64,000 bases of DNA from Cyrtodaria siliqua (GCA_037043455.1 JAWPHD010005586.1:96382-160381); one strand, 5' to 3'. Positions 34,030 through 46,530 are shown, counted from the first letter of the stretch. The notes: generated by a model from the sequence alone, not told the origin. Made by a program: numbers and translations.

Positions 34030-36000
34030 CATATTTGTCTGTGATTTGTATAGGAAGTACTGGAAATAGAAAAGCTATAACCAGTGTTTTTGAGATACGG
34101 GAAATATCTCCCTCGGGAAGGAAATGTGTTAAATATGTTTAAATATATTTCGAAATATTGCAATATCGTATAACATAACATAATTATATTCAACATTAAT
34201 ATCATTACATGGCAGGAAATTAACTGTCATAACCTGTCTAACACAGGGTATGAAATAAATCTTAATTTCGGTTTAAAAACCTGCATATTGTAAAATTAAA
34301 ACATTTAACTTATAATTGTAAACAGGTTATCGATTTTTGTTTCAGTGAAAGATGTTTTATGTATGTTTATATTGTCGAAAATATACATTGTAAAACTGAC
34401 TAATATAAGCTTCCCCATCGCTTAAAGGAATTAATCCATGACCATGTAATATAATAATAGTTATATTAAACAGTCCTTTTGTCAATTTATATATGATTGG
34501 TATATAATGGACCAAATTAAACAAACTTCACACTGTTAAGAAAGTGTGTGTGTAATGTTGTTCAAAGGTGTGAAGGAGTCCACGCGCTGCTCCGGCACGC
34601 TTCCTATTACTTGTGGCCCTGAGACATGTTGGTCAATCATATTGTTTAAATGCAGTGAGATACGCCCTTTTATTTAATTAGCCAATCACAATAAAGGAAA
34701 TAAAAAATGAAATGAAATATATTTGAATCAAATATAATTATTTCGCCATAATTTATCGACTTATACTAACATACTCAGGAATCGGTGGAAGTTAAATAAT
34801 TTAATTAGATAGAAGAAATGTTAAATACATTTTATCCTATTAGAAGTTGTGTGCTTTTTTCATACTTAATGACGACAATACATGCGTATTTTGAAATATG
34901 AAAATTTATAGTTCGAAATGCTAATTTTTGTTAGTTCGCGGTGTATTCGGTTTTGTTTTTGCTGTGTTTTTTTTTTTTTTACATATTTGCAAATTATTAT
35001 TATTAATTATTATAATGTTAACCAATAACAACGCTAAAGATTAAAACACAACTATAATAAAGCGAAAAGAAGTTCAATTAATTGTTCAATATACAGGCCT
35101 TTTAAACCGAAATTACGGTTTATTTCATACCCCAGCCAACCCCGTTTTCGCTTCTTGGAGAACATTTGGGAAACGAAGGTCTGGCCTAAATTATAACAGA
35201 TATTTCCACAATAAAAACATATTTCAAAACATGTTTTACTGAAGAAAAAAAAAGGATTACATGTTTAAAACTATCACTTAAATCTAATTTTTTTTATATC
35301 AGATTAACACATGAAAAGGTCACACACGCAATAAGTGGTTTATAAAAAGGACGAACGAGCGTTTTCAATAAAATTCATATTTTTAAAGTTTGCATTATTC
35401 TTTCCTTTCTATGATTTTCTTGGTTTCCTCTTTCTAGGTTGTGTGAAGACAATCTAAATATGCCGAGAATTATTTTCATTGTTTTCTCTTCATCGATATC
35501 TAAATAATGTTGCAAGTCAAAGTCGCGTTTTAAAACGACAGCAACACGTTGATTATATCTATACCAACTTGTTTTTTTCATAAAAAGCCAATGAAAGAGT
35601 GATGATAGAACCGTCTTTCTTAATTATTCCGACATATTAGGTAGTATTACATAGTTTTCTTTGATAAGCAGAAACTTTAACCATACTCACAGCCTGTGTA
35701 GGTGAAACGTCATTAAATGGGCAAATAATGTGCTTTTAATAATGTGCATTGTCATGCAACCTCGTTTGAAATAATTAAAAATAGTTCAATTGAATTTTCT
35801 TACCACATATTAGGAACCTGGAAAGTATTGTTGAAGTTAGGGACTTCAAATTGTTTTGTAAATAATTAAGTTTATGTTAATCATACGCGATACTTAACTG
35901 TAAATTATCTGTTCGTCGCAGATGGGTGAAGCAAAATAAGCATATTAAAATGAAATATAAATAGGTTTAAAATTAGCATCTTCCTATACACATCATAACA
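34030..36000. other. No recognised feature
   Basis: AT-rich. A minus-strand open frame at 35375-35581 has no recognisable domain. A T-run is at 34965-34980. Confidence 0.45.
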
Positions 36001-36116
36001 CAAATTCTTACTTTGCGCAAGATATTCTCAAATTGTGCAGAGACACTTAATGCGTGGTTTATATATTTAACCCCTTGCGCAATTCCGGAATAGTCCTGCG
36101 CAATTCCGGAATCGTT

Positions 36117-36182
36117 GCGCATTTTAAGAATTCTTACTTTGCGCAGAGCAATTCAGGAATCGTCCATATTCTTACTTTGCGT
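36117..36182 (-). repeat. Inverted repeat, right arm (66 bp) of the inner pair
   Basis: Reverse complement of 31262-31327. Additional CAATTCCGGAATAGTCC and CAATTCCGGAATCG units precede it at 36080-36112. It is followed by a T-run and directly by the 25-bp minisatellite. Confidence 0.8.
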
Positions 36183-36221
36183 AGAACTTTTTTTTTTTTT
36201 TTTCATTCAATATACAGGATA

Positions 36222-38135
36222 GATGAGAGATATTACATACAGGACAGGTAAGAGATATTACATACGGGACAGATGAGAGATATTACATACAGGACAGATG
36301 AGAGATATTACATACGGGACAGATGAGAGATATTACATACGGGATAGATGAGAGATATTACATACGGGACAGGTGAGAGATATTACATACGGGATAGATG
36401 AGAGATATTACATACAGGACAGATGGGAGATATTACATACGGGACAGATGAGAGATATTACATACGGGACAGATGAGAGATATTACATACAGGACAGATG
36501 AGAGATATTACATACGGGACAGATGAGAGATATTACATACGGGACAGATGAGAGCTATTACATACAGGACAGATGAGAGATATTACATACGGGACAGATG
36601 AGAGATATTACATACGGGATAGATGAGAGATATTACATACAGGACAGATGAGAGATATTACATATGGGACAGATGAGAGATATTACATACAGGACAGATG
36701 AGAGATATTACAAACAGGACAGATGAGAGATATTACATACAGGATATTACATACGGGACAGATGAGAGATATTATATACAGGACAGATGAGAGATATTAC
36801 ATACAGGATAGATGAGAGATATTACATACAGGATAGATGAGAGATATTACATACAGGACAGATGAGAGATATTACATACAGGACAAATTAGAGATATTAC
36901 ATACAGGTCAGATGAGAGATACTACATACAGGACAAATTAGAGATATTACTTACGGGACAGATGAGAGATATTACATACAGGACAGATGAGAGATATTGC
37001 ATACGGGACAGATGAGAGATATTACATACAGGACAGATGAGAGATATTACATACGGGACAGATGAAAGATATTACATACAGGATAGATGAGAGATATTAC
37101 ATACAGGACAGATGAGAGATATTACATACGGGATAGATGAGAGATATTACATACAGGACAGATGAGAGATATTACATACAGGACAGATGAGAGATATTAC
37201 ATACGGGACAGATGAGAGATATTACATACAGGATATTACATACGGGACAGATGAGAGATATTACATACAGGATATTACATACGGGACAGATGAGAGATAT
37301 TACATACAGGATATTACATACGGGACAGATGAGAGATATTACATACAGGACAGATGAGAGATATTACATACAGGATATTACATACGGGACAGATGAGAGA
37401 TATTACATACAGGATATTACATACGGGACAGATGAGAGATATTACATACAGGACAGATGAGAGATATTACATACAGGATATTACATACGGGACAGATGAG
37501 AGATATTTCATACAGGATATTACATACGGGACAGATGAGAGATATTACATACAGGATATTACATACGGGACAGATGAGAGATATTACATACAGGATATTA
37601 CATACGGGACAGATGAGAGATATTACATACGGGACAGATGAGAGATATTACATACAGGATATTACATACGGGACAGATGAGAGATATTACAAACAGGACA
37701 GATGAGAGATATTACATACAGGATATTACATACGGGACAGATGAGAGATATTACATACAGGACAGATGAGAGATATTACATACAGGACAAATGAGAGATA
37801 TTACATACGGGGGATAGATGAGAGATATTACATACAGGATATTACATACAGGACAGATGAGAGATATTACATACAGGACAGATGAGAGATATTACATACG
37901 GGACAAATGAGAGATATTACATACAGGACAGATGAGAGATATTACATACGGGACAAATGAGAGATATTACATACGGGGGATAGATGAGAGATATTACATA
38001 CAGGATAGATGAGAGATATTACATACAGGACAGATGAGATATATTACATACAGGACAAATTAGAGATATTACATACAGGACAGATGAGAGATATTACATA
38101 CAGGACAGATGAGAGATATTACATACAGGACAATT
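36222..38135 (+). repeat. 25-bp minisatellite with a 39-bp higher-order form
   Basis: About 70 units of GGACAGATGAGAGATATTAC + ATACA/ATACG. Between about 36740 and 37850 many units gain a 14-bp partial copy (GGATATTACATACG), giving a 39-bp unit that is a multiple of three. The short open frames that result are a by-product of this and not genes. Confidence 0.97.
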
Positions 38136-38239
38136 GAGAGAAATGAACGACAAACAGTATTTATCAGAAAATATATGTGCAAAATATTTAGAAAATAAAT
38201 GAGTAAACATTTTTCAAAGAAACACGCAGCAAAATCGTT

Positions 38240-38433
38240 TTATTAAAAATTCGCGCGTCCCATTAGTTGTTCTATACAACTTGCATTTGTTCAATCTGAA
38301 ATATTAAAAGTAAAAACAATACATTGTTATTTAATTATTTGCAAGCATATTTAAAGTAAAAATGATCCTAGATTAATAAGTTGACATGCTAAGTTGAATG
38401 CTTGATAAAATCTTCAAGATGTGTCCCTTTAAC
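38240..38433. mobile_element. Right part of an AGGGACAC-family MITE
   Basis: Interior 'atttgcaagcatatttaaagtaaaaatgatcctagattaataag' and the end TTCAAGATGTGTCCCTTTAA match the 19997-20262 element. The left end is degraded (GCGCGTCCCATTAG at 38252). Confidence 0.6.
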
Positions 38434-38439
38434 ATGTAA

Positions 38440-38880
38440 TACATCTATATTTTCTCTAGACTTGTATGCTGTTTGATACTGTAGATATATTTGAAATACG
38501 GGTAAAGGTAATAGGGAATATAAACAATAAACACAACTGTATTCTAATTATTTGTAATTATTTTTTTACTCAAAGTGAATGACAAACAGTAATTATTAAT
38601 TTTAAAGTTTATGCTTTTTCCTTCGAGAGGCTTGCATGTAGTCATCATAAATAGAAATGATTGATTTTATAACAAATAAAGATTTAATACTGCAAAAATA
38701 ATTATTTGATTCATTCAAAGTGTTTTAATGTTTTTTTACATAGAAAACGCAAGTTCATATATTCTTCTAAACACGAAATTCAATAGATCTACTTGATTCA
38801 TTAAAAATGATTTCTAATCCTAAAATACAATAGTAGAAGTCACTGTTCTAACTCCAATTAAGTATTTGCATCAGTAATTA
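38440..38880. other. No recognised feature
   Basis: AT-rich. Ends in a TA microsatellite (38888-38906). Confidence 0.5.
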
Positions 38881-38907
38881 TTCATCACTATATATATATA
38901 TATATAA

Positions 38908-38979
38908 GGTGGGCGAAACGACTACCTATATGATGGGCGAAACGACTATCCGCGAAACAACCGATGTGCGAAACGACCC
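38908..38979 (-). repeat. GTCGTTTCGC-motif block, right partner of the inverted pair
   Basis: GGTGGGCGAAACGACTACC, GATGGGCGAAACGACTATC, GTGCGAAACGACCC: the reverse complement of the 28185-28292 block with the same motif order, about 10.6 kb away. Confidence 0.75.
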
Positions 38980-39224
38980 GTCACCCAATCTCATGTTTTT
39001 GGTGCTAATTAAGGTCAGGATTTTTAGTTATTTCATGATTCTTTCAGATGATGAAATAATTTCAAAATATTTTCTACTGATTAAAAAAAATATAAATAAA
39101 AATTGTTTACCGCCAGCTCCACATTCAAAACAGACGGCGAATATAGCCGGTTACGGGCTATTAGAGACAACCCTGCTAGTAGTGCTTTATTATAAGAATC
39201 TTTCATGGATATCCGATGAAGATA

Positions 39225-39301
39225 GGGAATTCCAACCCTCGGTATACGTGTTTTTATCGGAACCGAGGCTTAAAACACTTATACCGAGGGTTGGAATTCC
39301 C
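39225..39301. repeat. 77-bp hairpin with perfect 22-bp arms
   Basis: Arms 39225-39246 (GGGAATTCCAACCCTCGG..) and 39280-39301 are exact reverse complements. Inner GTGTTTT/AAAACAC extends the stem. Confidence 0.95.
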
Positions 39302-39319
39302 AATTTGAACTGAATACAC

Positions 39320-39517
39320 ATGATAGATCCTTTTTCTTGCAAATCAGAGCCTTTTTGTACATTGACGCCGCCAGCTACTATCGTTTTGCATGTTTTTCGG
39401 TATACCAGATGTTGGCGCGCATGAATTTTATCTCGACCCTAGGGTGAGATGGAAATATCTAGCCCCTGTAAAATGACGGATATCCTTGTCCGGTATGCAA
39501 GAAAATCTGATCTATCG
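39320..39517. repeat. ~200-bp element with inverted ends
   Basis: TGATAGATCCTTTTTCTTGC at 39320 is mirrored by GCAAGAAAATCTGATCTATC at 39497-39516. Confidence 0.65.
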
Positions 39518-39519
39518 AG

Positions 39520-40840
39520 GACACAAAAATTAGTTGGCAAGCACACTGGCTCCGTGATTTTTTAAACCCTTTTCTAAGAACTGGAACGGGTATAAAATGT
39601 GTGCCTGTAGTAATATAACCCTAAACTCAATTACTGCTGTACATACACCTATGCACAAAATTGATTTAATTTGAAATGTCCAACCTTTTAATGTCCCGCA
39701 ACAAAGTGAAGTGGGCATTTCAAAATCAAATGTTGTGATGCTTGGATTTCCACTTACAAGTCAAAATTTTAAACATGTTTTATAGTAGTATTCTCGATAA
39801 TGTGCACAATCTTTACTTTTATTCAGGACTTTATTACAGTCCAAGTTCATTGTTAATTCGTTGAAAAGGACGTAAAACACCATACAAAGAAAAAACATTG
39901 TTAATTCAATGACTAGAAACATGATAAATTAAATTCTCAGAAATGATAAAACACATATCAGTGATCAAATTTAAAGGCAGAATTTGCTCATTAACACATA
40001 AACTGATACAGTTGACGAAGCACTAGGAAGCGTTTCAACTTAGAGAATTACTCTAACAAAATAACTGAATAAAATTAAACTGCACACACTATGTCAAATA
40101 AATATTTGTGTACTCATTAAGCTGTACATGACTTCTGGTGCATTTTAGGCTCATCTTTTTATTGTGTATTTCGATTTTTTCGATTTTTTATTTTTTGAGC
40201 CTTCGTTTGAAAAGTTTACTCATGTGAGTAAATGAGTATTGCACGCTGCGCGCCTGGCATATTCTGACTTACATTTTTAGCCACTTGCTATAAAAAAGCA
40301 GGTGCAAAGGTTTTCTACTTGCTGTTTTAATTAAGGTACTTGCATTAATATAATTTGAAACCTTGTTTCATTTTAGAAGGATTGCTATACCTGTAAATAA
40401 TGACAATTTCACATTCAGCTAGATGCAGGAATGTAATAATGTATAATTATACTTACTTATATCCACCTATTTAACCAAGTTAGATAAATATGTTCAGTGA
40501 ATACATGTAGACTGAGACCTAGTAAGGTAGTTTTCTTTTATTACTTGAACAATTTATCAAGTACTAATGTTTCCTACTTGTAATCTGCAAATTTAGCAAG
40601 TAAATAAGTTTTAAATTTGAACCCTGCATATTCTAGTAGGTAAAGGTATACAAATGAGGCTACATTACACAAATGTGGCGTCAACACAAAATATGTGCAG
40701 TTAAGCAGTCTATGCAACAACAAAACATGGCGATATTAGTCTGATATTGCACAGACCTAATAACAAATTTATTAATATGTCTGTGGATATCGGTGCAGAA
40801 ATAATAGTAAGTTACAAGAAATAGCACTGTTAGTGAGAAA
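39520..40840. other. No recognised feature
   Basis: AT-rich. Nothing supported beyond short fragments of interspersed-repeat text. Confidence 0.45.
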
Positions 40841-40854
40841 TACCCCCAAAGTCA

Positions 40855-41540
40855 CATTTGACCTCTAAGTATGACCTTGACCTTGGAGCCACGTACCTAG
40901 ATTTTGTGTGCGACACATTGTTTGGTTGTGGTGAGCATTTGTGCCAAGTTATTTGAAAATCCGTCCATGAATGACCGGACACAATTTGACTTTTGACCTC
41001 CAAGTGATCACTTGTGCCAAGTTATTTAAAAATCCCTGCAGGGGTTGTGACATTACAGTCCGGATACGAAATTGCGTACCTGTTTTTGACCTAATAACTT
41101 CAAGTGTGACCTTGACCTTTGAGGTACCAACCTGGGTTTTGCGCGCGACACATTGTCTTGTTATAATGGTGATCACTTGTACCAAGTTATTTAAAAATCC
41201 CTGCAGGGGTTGTGACGTTACGGTCCGGACACAAATTTGCCTACCTGTTTTTGACCTATGAACTTCAAGTGTGACCTTGACCTTAAGGTACGGACCTGGG
41301 TTTTGCGCACGACAGATCGTCTTGTTATGGTGATCACTTGTGCCAAGTTAATTAAAAATTCCTGCAGGGGTTGTGACGTTACGGTCCGGACACGAAATTG
41401 CGTACCTGTTTTTGACCTATGAACTTAAAGTGTGACCTTGACCTTTGATGTACGGATCTGGGTTTTGCGCGCGACACATCGTCTTGTTATGGTGATCACT
41501 TAATTAAAAATCCATGCAGGGGGTTTTGAAGGTACAGTCC
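40855..41540 (-). repeat. ~161-bp tandem repeat rich in AGGTCA half-sites (about 4 units)
   Basis: GATCACTTGTGCCAAGTTAT recurs at about 41008, 41171 and 41332, with a shortened copy at 41493. Each unit carries TGACCTTGACCTT (reverse complement of AAGGTCAAGGTCA). It is the opposite-strand relative of the 46675-47415 array. Confidence 0.88.
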
Positions 41541-41584
41541 GGACACGAACTGAGGAATGACGGATGGACGGTACGATTACTATA

Positions 41585-42350
41585 TGCCCCCGAAACCTTT
41601 AATGCTTTCCTTCCAGATAAGCAATCTCTAACAGGGTCTTTGTATCATGTCAGTGTGTGTGGTAGTATCTTACTTGAGCAAGGTACTCTGAAAGTGTGCC
41701 AGCCTTCGGTGTGAAAGTATGCCAGCCTTCGGAGGGGATGTGTCGGTCCTGTGTGCAAGCAGAACAATGTGCAGCCAATACTCGTTGCTTCTGTGTCAGC
41801 TTGATTCACGTCCGTAAACATTCCCCGGAAGAGTGGTTGCTCATACAGTGCTCCAGATAAGATGCATATATATATTTATTGTATACTTAGTTTCATATTG
41901 TCCCGTTTAGTTTGCATTGAGCTAAGTGTGCAATATTCTACGATATTGCACACATTGATATTGCACCGGAACTTTTGCTCGTGCTTGCTAAGAGCCGCGA
42001 AATAGAAATAAGGAACTACTTTCAAATAAAAATAACGGAATCCTTGGTATAGTGTCAACAAAAATATACGTGTTTTTTTTCCAACCTTTTATGGCAGAAA
42101 TTGATAAAATAATTGAAATGGTCACTCACCCACTGTTTTTAACGTTATCGAATGGTAAACAAACTTTAGAAAATCGCTTGATGTTTTTAATGACGTCATC
42201 CGACGTCGTTTTCGCGCAAAATAATCATCCACACAAAATGAAACTGAATGACAAGATGGGAATTCCATCAAAAGCTATATAAATAACACAAATACAACGA
42301 AAAGTAATAGTCATACAATTAACATTGATCGAAAACAATATGAAAGTATG
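41585..42350. other. No recognised feature
   Basis: Contains the phrase CAGTGCTCCAGATAAGATGC at 41847, shared with the foldback element at 42815-43215. Confidence 0.45.
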
Positions 42351-42359
42351 CAATAAAAA

Positions 42360-42479
42360 GGTTATTGAATTTGTATGGCTAAATATTACTTGGAACTCGT
42401 TGTTTTGGCGCAGGACTCGTCGTCCTTTGCCAAAACAACTCGTTCCAAGTAATATTTAGCCATATAAATCTAATAACCT
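42360..42479. repeat. 120-bp palindrome
   Basis: GGTTATT..TATGGCTAAATATTACTTGGAA pairs with ..TTCCAAGTAATATTTAGCCATA..AATAACC. The inner AACTCGTTGTTTTGGC/GCCAAAACAACTCGTT also pairs, so nearly the whole stretch folds. Confidence 0.92.
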
Positions 42480-42814
42480 ATGATATAATCGCCGATAAAT
42501 ATGGAGAACCGAATACCCACGTACACACAACTTAATAGCTTAGAAAAGTAGAGTGCGCCCGGCCATTCTCAGTGGATGCTTATTGAAGTTTGAGGTACTG
42601 AATGACAGTCAAGTGCAGAATTTTACTTACGTTTCGTTCGAATGTCAAGGTTCAGAGATCATTGTAAGGGTTCGAACACTGCCATGGTCGAAAACTTTTT
42701 TTACAGAGTATACCTTTTACAAAACTTGTTTATAAAACTTGTTTACAAAAATACGCATAAGTTTGTAATTTGTAAATGTAAATACGTAAAAAAAACAACA
42801 GCATGCATACATTG

Positions 42815-43215
42815 TGCTGAAAGCTTATCTGGAGCACTGCATATAAACTCTGAAGACATCACCAAATATCTGCTTAAATAACAATAACTGGATTTTAATT
42901 GACTGAACCCTGAATTATACCACACCATAAACTCACCAAAGAAAATTGATAAACTTGGAAATATGGAACCAGATTACAGATGACAGCAAGCTATTTCGAG
43001 AGAAAAACATTAAACATGTCAGAGGGAACATGACTAGATCGGCATGATATTCTTTTCTTTGGTGAGTTTTATGTATGCATGTGTGGTATATAAGGCTTAA
43101 ATTAGTTGTTTATTCAGGCATTGCGTGATGTCTTCAGAAACCTGCATATGGAGTTGTGCCACATACTCTACCTACTTTATAAAGGGGATTCTAGCTCTGC
43201 AGTGCTCCAGATAGA
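42815..43215. repeat. ~400-bp foldback element with GTGCTCCAGATA ends
   Basis: GCTTATCTGGAGCACTGCA (about 42822) faces TGCAGTGCTCCAGATA (about 43198). Inner GAAGACATCA/TGATGTCTTC and AAACTCACCAAAGAAAA/TTTTCTTTGGTGAGTTT are also inverted. Confidence 0.75.
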
Positions 43216-43384
43216 CTGCGCATCCATGTAAATTATGTGATATTTCAGAGTCTTCATTTTATTTTAATTCACTCCATACCATATACGGACGTAATTTTCC
43301 AGGTACGCTATTTCTTTTGAAACGATGCGTATCTTGGTAGCTTATTTTTGCCAATCAGAGTTTTTGTGGTGCACAGCATACTTT

Positions 43385-43530
43385 TCAGGAGACAGCTTTA
43401 CTGATTGCATGAAACCGCGTCACCAATTATTTACAGTTTTCTCTCTTTGGTTCTGTTTTCACGAGACCGCTTTATTGATTGTATGAAACCGCATCACCAG
43501 TTATTTACAGTTTCTATCTTTGGTTCTGTT
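43385..43530. repeat. ~73-bp imperfect tandem duplication
   Basis: 'GA(G/C)AC.GCTTTA.TGATTG.ATGAAACCGC.TCACCA.TTATTTACAGTTT' occurs twice, at about 43390 and 43463. Confidence 0.85.
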
Positions 43531-43534
43531 TCTC

Positions 43535-44160
43535 ATTTTTTCCCTGTAATATTGGTACGGGTTCACTGAGCATTTACCGCCAATTTATTATGCAAAACAA
43601 TAGTAAATTTGCCGATGTTTTTTGGCGTGGACTGCAAGCGATGAGAACAATTAAAAAAAGAGAGACCAGCTAATTGTTCGTACCATTTTAATGGACATTA
43701 TTTCCAATCGCGGGAAGTGTCTGAAAACCAAAAATTACACCCAGGTATAGGTTGGCTAGTAGTAGCTGACCCCTAAAATCACACATACATGTGCAGTCAA
43801 TGTTTATGAGCGTTAGGGATCTATATTTACATTATTGATAGCACATTTTTCCGACAGTCACTTGCACTTTTAGTCATATTAAACTATAGCAGCAAGGACA
43901 AGATTTAAAGCTATGCTTAAGGGTTCAAATAAGAATGCAAAACCGTAAAACACTTTGCAAGAAAGTAATTTGGTTGCAGGCTGACGGGCATTCAAAGAAT
44001 AACACTTTTCATTGCTGTATGTATCGTGTGACATGGTCCATTGTGAGAGGTAATTTTCAGTACAAAACAGACTAAAAACTAAGCAGAACCAGTAATTTTT
44101 AACTGATCTACAAATAGACAGACTTTAATAAATATATTGAATAAAACTGCATCTTTATAT
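43535..44160. other. No recognised feature
   Basis: Nothing supported. Confidence 0.45.
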
Positions 44161-44166
44161 GTTAAT

Positions 44167-45066
44167 AGCTGTACTGATAAAAGATCAGCAGAGCTTATGC
44201 CATGGTGCGGCGTCCGAGTCATTCGTCTGTCAAATTTTTTTGTAGCGTCTTTTTCTTAAAAACTATAAAAAATATTGATATGGAACTGTTTTTAAAACGA
44301 GTCGAAAATTATTTTGATTCGACATTAAACATGTCTGCATAGAGTTTATATATCAAATATTTGTAGCGAATACTCCTCTGAAAATTCACAGGAATGTTGC
44401 TCTTGATGTCTAGTTGATCTTACCAAAATTTCAGGTCGGCCGGAAATTCAAGAGGGCCGCCACGTCTAAAAATAGATTTTTAAAAACAAGTTTATAGAGA
44501 CTACTTCTTGAAAACTGTAAATAATATTGATATGGGACTTTTTCTAAAATGATCAGCATGACATGATGTTGATCCTTGTCAAAATTTATTTGGATTTGAC
44601 ATTAAACATGGCCACCAGTGGCCATCTTTGTTTGTTTACATAAGAGTTATATAGTAGAAACGTGTAGCGACTACTCCTCTGAAACTACTTGACGGATTTT
44701 CATGAAACTTCACAGGAATGTTGCTCTTGATGTCTAATTGATCCCAGCAAAATTTAGGTCGGCCGGAAATTCAACACGGCCCCTTCGCTAAAAATTTTTT
44801 TTTTTAAAAACAAGGTTTTAGCGACTACTTCTTGAAAACTATAAGTGATATTGATATGGGACTTTTTCTAAACTGATCAGCTTGGCATGATGTTGGTCCT
44901 TGTCGAAGATTATTTTGATTTGACCGACATTAAACATGGCCGCTAGTGGCCATCTTTGTTACTACTCTGAAGCTACTTGACAGATTTTTATAAAACTTCA
45001 CAGAAATGCTGATATAGCTATCAAAACCTATCAGTATAGCTTGAAAATCATTGACCTCTTGTTTAA
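44167..45066 (-). mobile_element. AACAAGAG-family element with ~300-bp internal tandem units
   Basis: Ends in GACCTCTTGTTTA (inverse of the AACAAGAG terminus) and begins near GATCAGCAGAGCTTATGCC. Three diverged units share 'cttgaaaactata..aatattgatatggga.tttttctaaaa', 'gacattaaacatggcc' and 'cttcacaggaatgttgctcttgatgtcta'. Non-coding. Confidence 0.65.
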
Positions 45067-45214
45067 TAATAACAATTTAATAATTGAATTTTAACCCACA
45101 ATGGCTTGCATCCAGAAATAACATAAAGTATATTTGTGTTTTACAACAATACTGTTAACGACTATGACAAATTAGTTTGGCTTTAAATTGCATTTTTTTT
45201 AATGCTATTTTCAG

Positions 45215-45344
45215 TATATCCATGCGCAGTTTGCTAATACAAATTGTCACAGTGTCGGTGCCCAGACTCGAGCATTAACATCTTTTCCAGGCTGTGATGA
45301 ATGGCCATGATATACATATGGATTTTTGAAGATGACATGTACTG
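45215..45344 (+). other. Exon-like block, copy 1 (splice-site bounded, duplicated at 51577)
   Basis: Preceded by TGCTATTTTCAG and followed by ACTG|GTAAGT. Shares with 51577-51702 a conserved core GTGTCGGTGCCCAGACTCG and CATCTTTTCCAG. Flanking sequence is also similar ('aacccacaatggcttgcatccagaaataacat' upstream). No frame is open across it in both copies, so if transcribed it is probably untranslated. Confidence 0.45.
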
Positions 45345-45432
45345 GTAAGTAGATGCTCACAAATAACTAGCACTCCTTTCTATTTGGTTTCAGAACTAGA
45401 ACATTTTGACCTCAAATTCAACTTGTTTTACT

Positions 45433-45705
45433 TACGGTGTGGTAACCGGAGGCCCTGGGTTCACCATACTCCATGGTGCCACTGAGTTCCGTCGGTGTGT
45501 TCTTGGGCAAGACACTTTCCCTTAGCCTCGTCCGTCGGATGGGGACGTAAACCGATCTATCCTTCGAGCATGTTAAAGAACCATAGGAATCTATTCGATA
45601 ATAAGAGTAGGGCAGGTTCCCGGATTCCTATGTATCCTTCCCCTCTCTCTGGGGCGGCTCTAAATAACTATTCTGTGTTGATGAGCCGTTAAACAACATT
45701 CAATT
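45433..45705 (+). mobile_element. tRNA-derived SINE, family B (5'-truncated)
   Basis: GGTAACCGGAGGCCCTGGGT then the family body. The 3' end is GATGAGCCGTTAAACAACAT followed by TCAATTA. Confidence 0.85.
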
Positions 45706-45899
45706 ACGGTGTGGTTCAGATTATGGACTAATGAGCAAGTATATAATGCAATAGCTGGTTCTTATGCATTGCATGATGTCTCATTATGTCCGTCCAGCAA
45801 TCTTGTCTTTACTGATATTTTACTAACAGAGTCTTGTAAAAATAATGGGGTTTAGGTCCAACCTTTGTCTTACTAAAACATAAAATATTACTGATTTGA

Positions 45900-46218
45900 T
45901 TATTGTCTACTTTTTATATGTCTGCCTGTCTGTAAACAATTGCTCATTCCGGACAGTAACTCTGAAACTATAACATCCACAATCATGAACTGTACATTGC
46001 CCTTAGTAAGAGGAGGAACCCTAATTTTTTGGGGAGTCAAAGGTCCAGGTCGCCATGACCTTATATGGAAATATGCATTCTTGACGATAACTCCGAAACA
46101 ATAACACCCACTCTCATGAAACTTAATAGGCAAATTTCGTCTAGCGGCTTGGGCATTGGTGTCCCTAAGCAGCTCTTTCTCAGAAACCACTTGGCCAATT
46201 TTACTCAAATTTCCCATG
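45900..46218 (-). repeat. Diverged interspersed-repeat fragment
   Basis: Sentence-like units ('gacagtaactctgaaactataacatccac.atcatgaac', 'ctcagaaaccacttggccaattttactcaaatttccc') match the style of the AACAAGAG-class elements. Termini are not seen. Confidence 0.5.
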
Positions 46219-46250
46219 GATACTCCTGAGTTTTTTTATCTGATATTTAA

Positions 46251-46530
46251 AGGGACACATGGCAATCTTGAGTTTTATTCAAATATTAAAATGTGCTCCT
46301 CGATTTAGTTATCCTGCGTCATTTTGACTTTAAAACTGCTTGCATATGATTAAAAAAACAACTGTGATTTCAATTTTCTTCACTATTTTACTGAATTTTC
46401 AAATGTATTATTGGTGCAATATTGTAAAGAGTTAGTAAAATGTAAAAACAATTTGCTTTGAACTTTATAATTCTAACAATTAATATTAATGACTGAACAA
46501 ATACAAGTTAAGAGAAAAACTAAAGGGACA
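46251..46530. mobile_element. AGGGACAC-family MITE (partial, reversed interior)
   Basis: TTAA at 46247-46250, then AGGGACACATGGCAATCTTG. The interior 'cattttgactttaaaactgcttgcatatgattaaa' is the reverse complement of the 19997-20262 interior. The far end is not clean (ACTAAAGGGACACCGTGAG at about 46523 points the same way as the left end). Confidence 0.6.

Noticed and set aside
37212..37705. Open frames up to 95 residues with repeated Met-Arg-Asp-Ile-Thr-Tyr
   Set aside because: By-product of the 39-bp (in-frame) form of the 25-bp minisatellite; same peptide in several frames, no start context or similarity.
38909..39313. 134-residue open frame
   Set aside because: Runs from the GTCGTTTCGC block through AT-rich DNA into a perfect hairpin; no recognisable domain.
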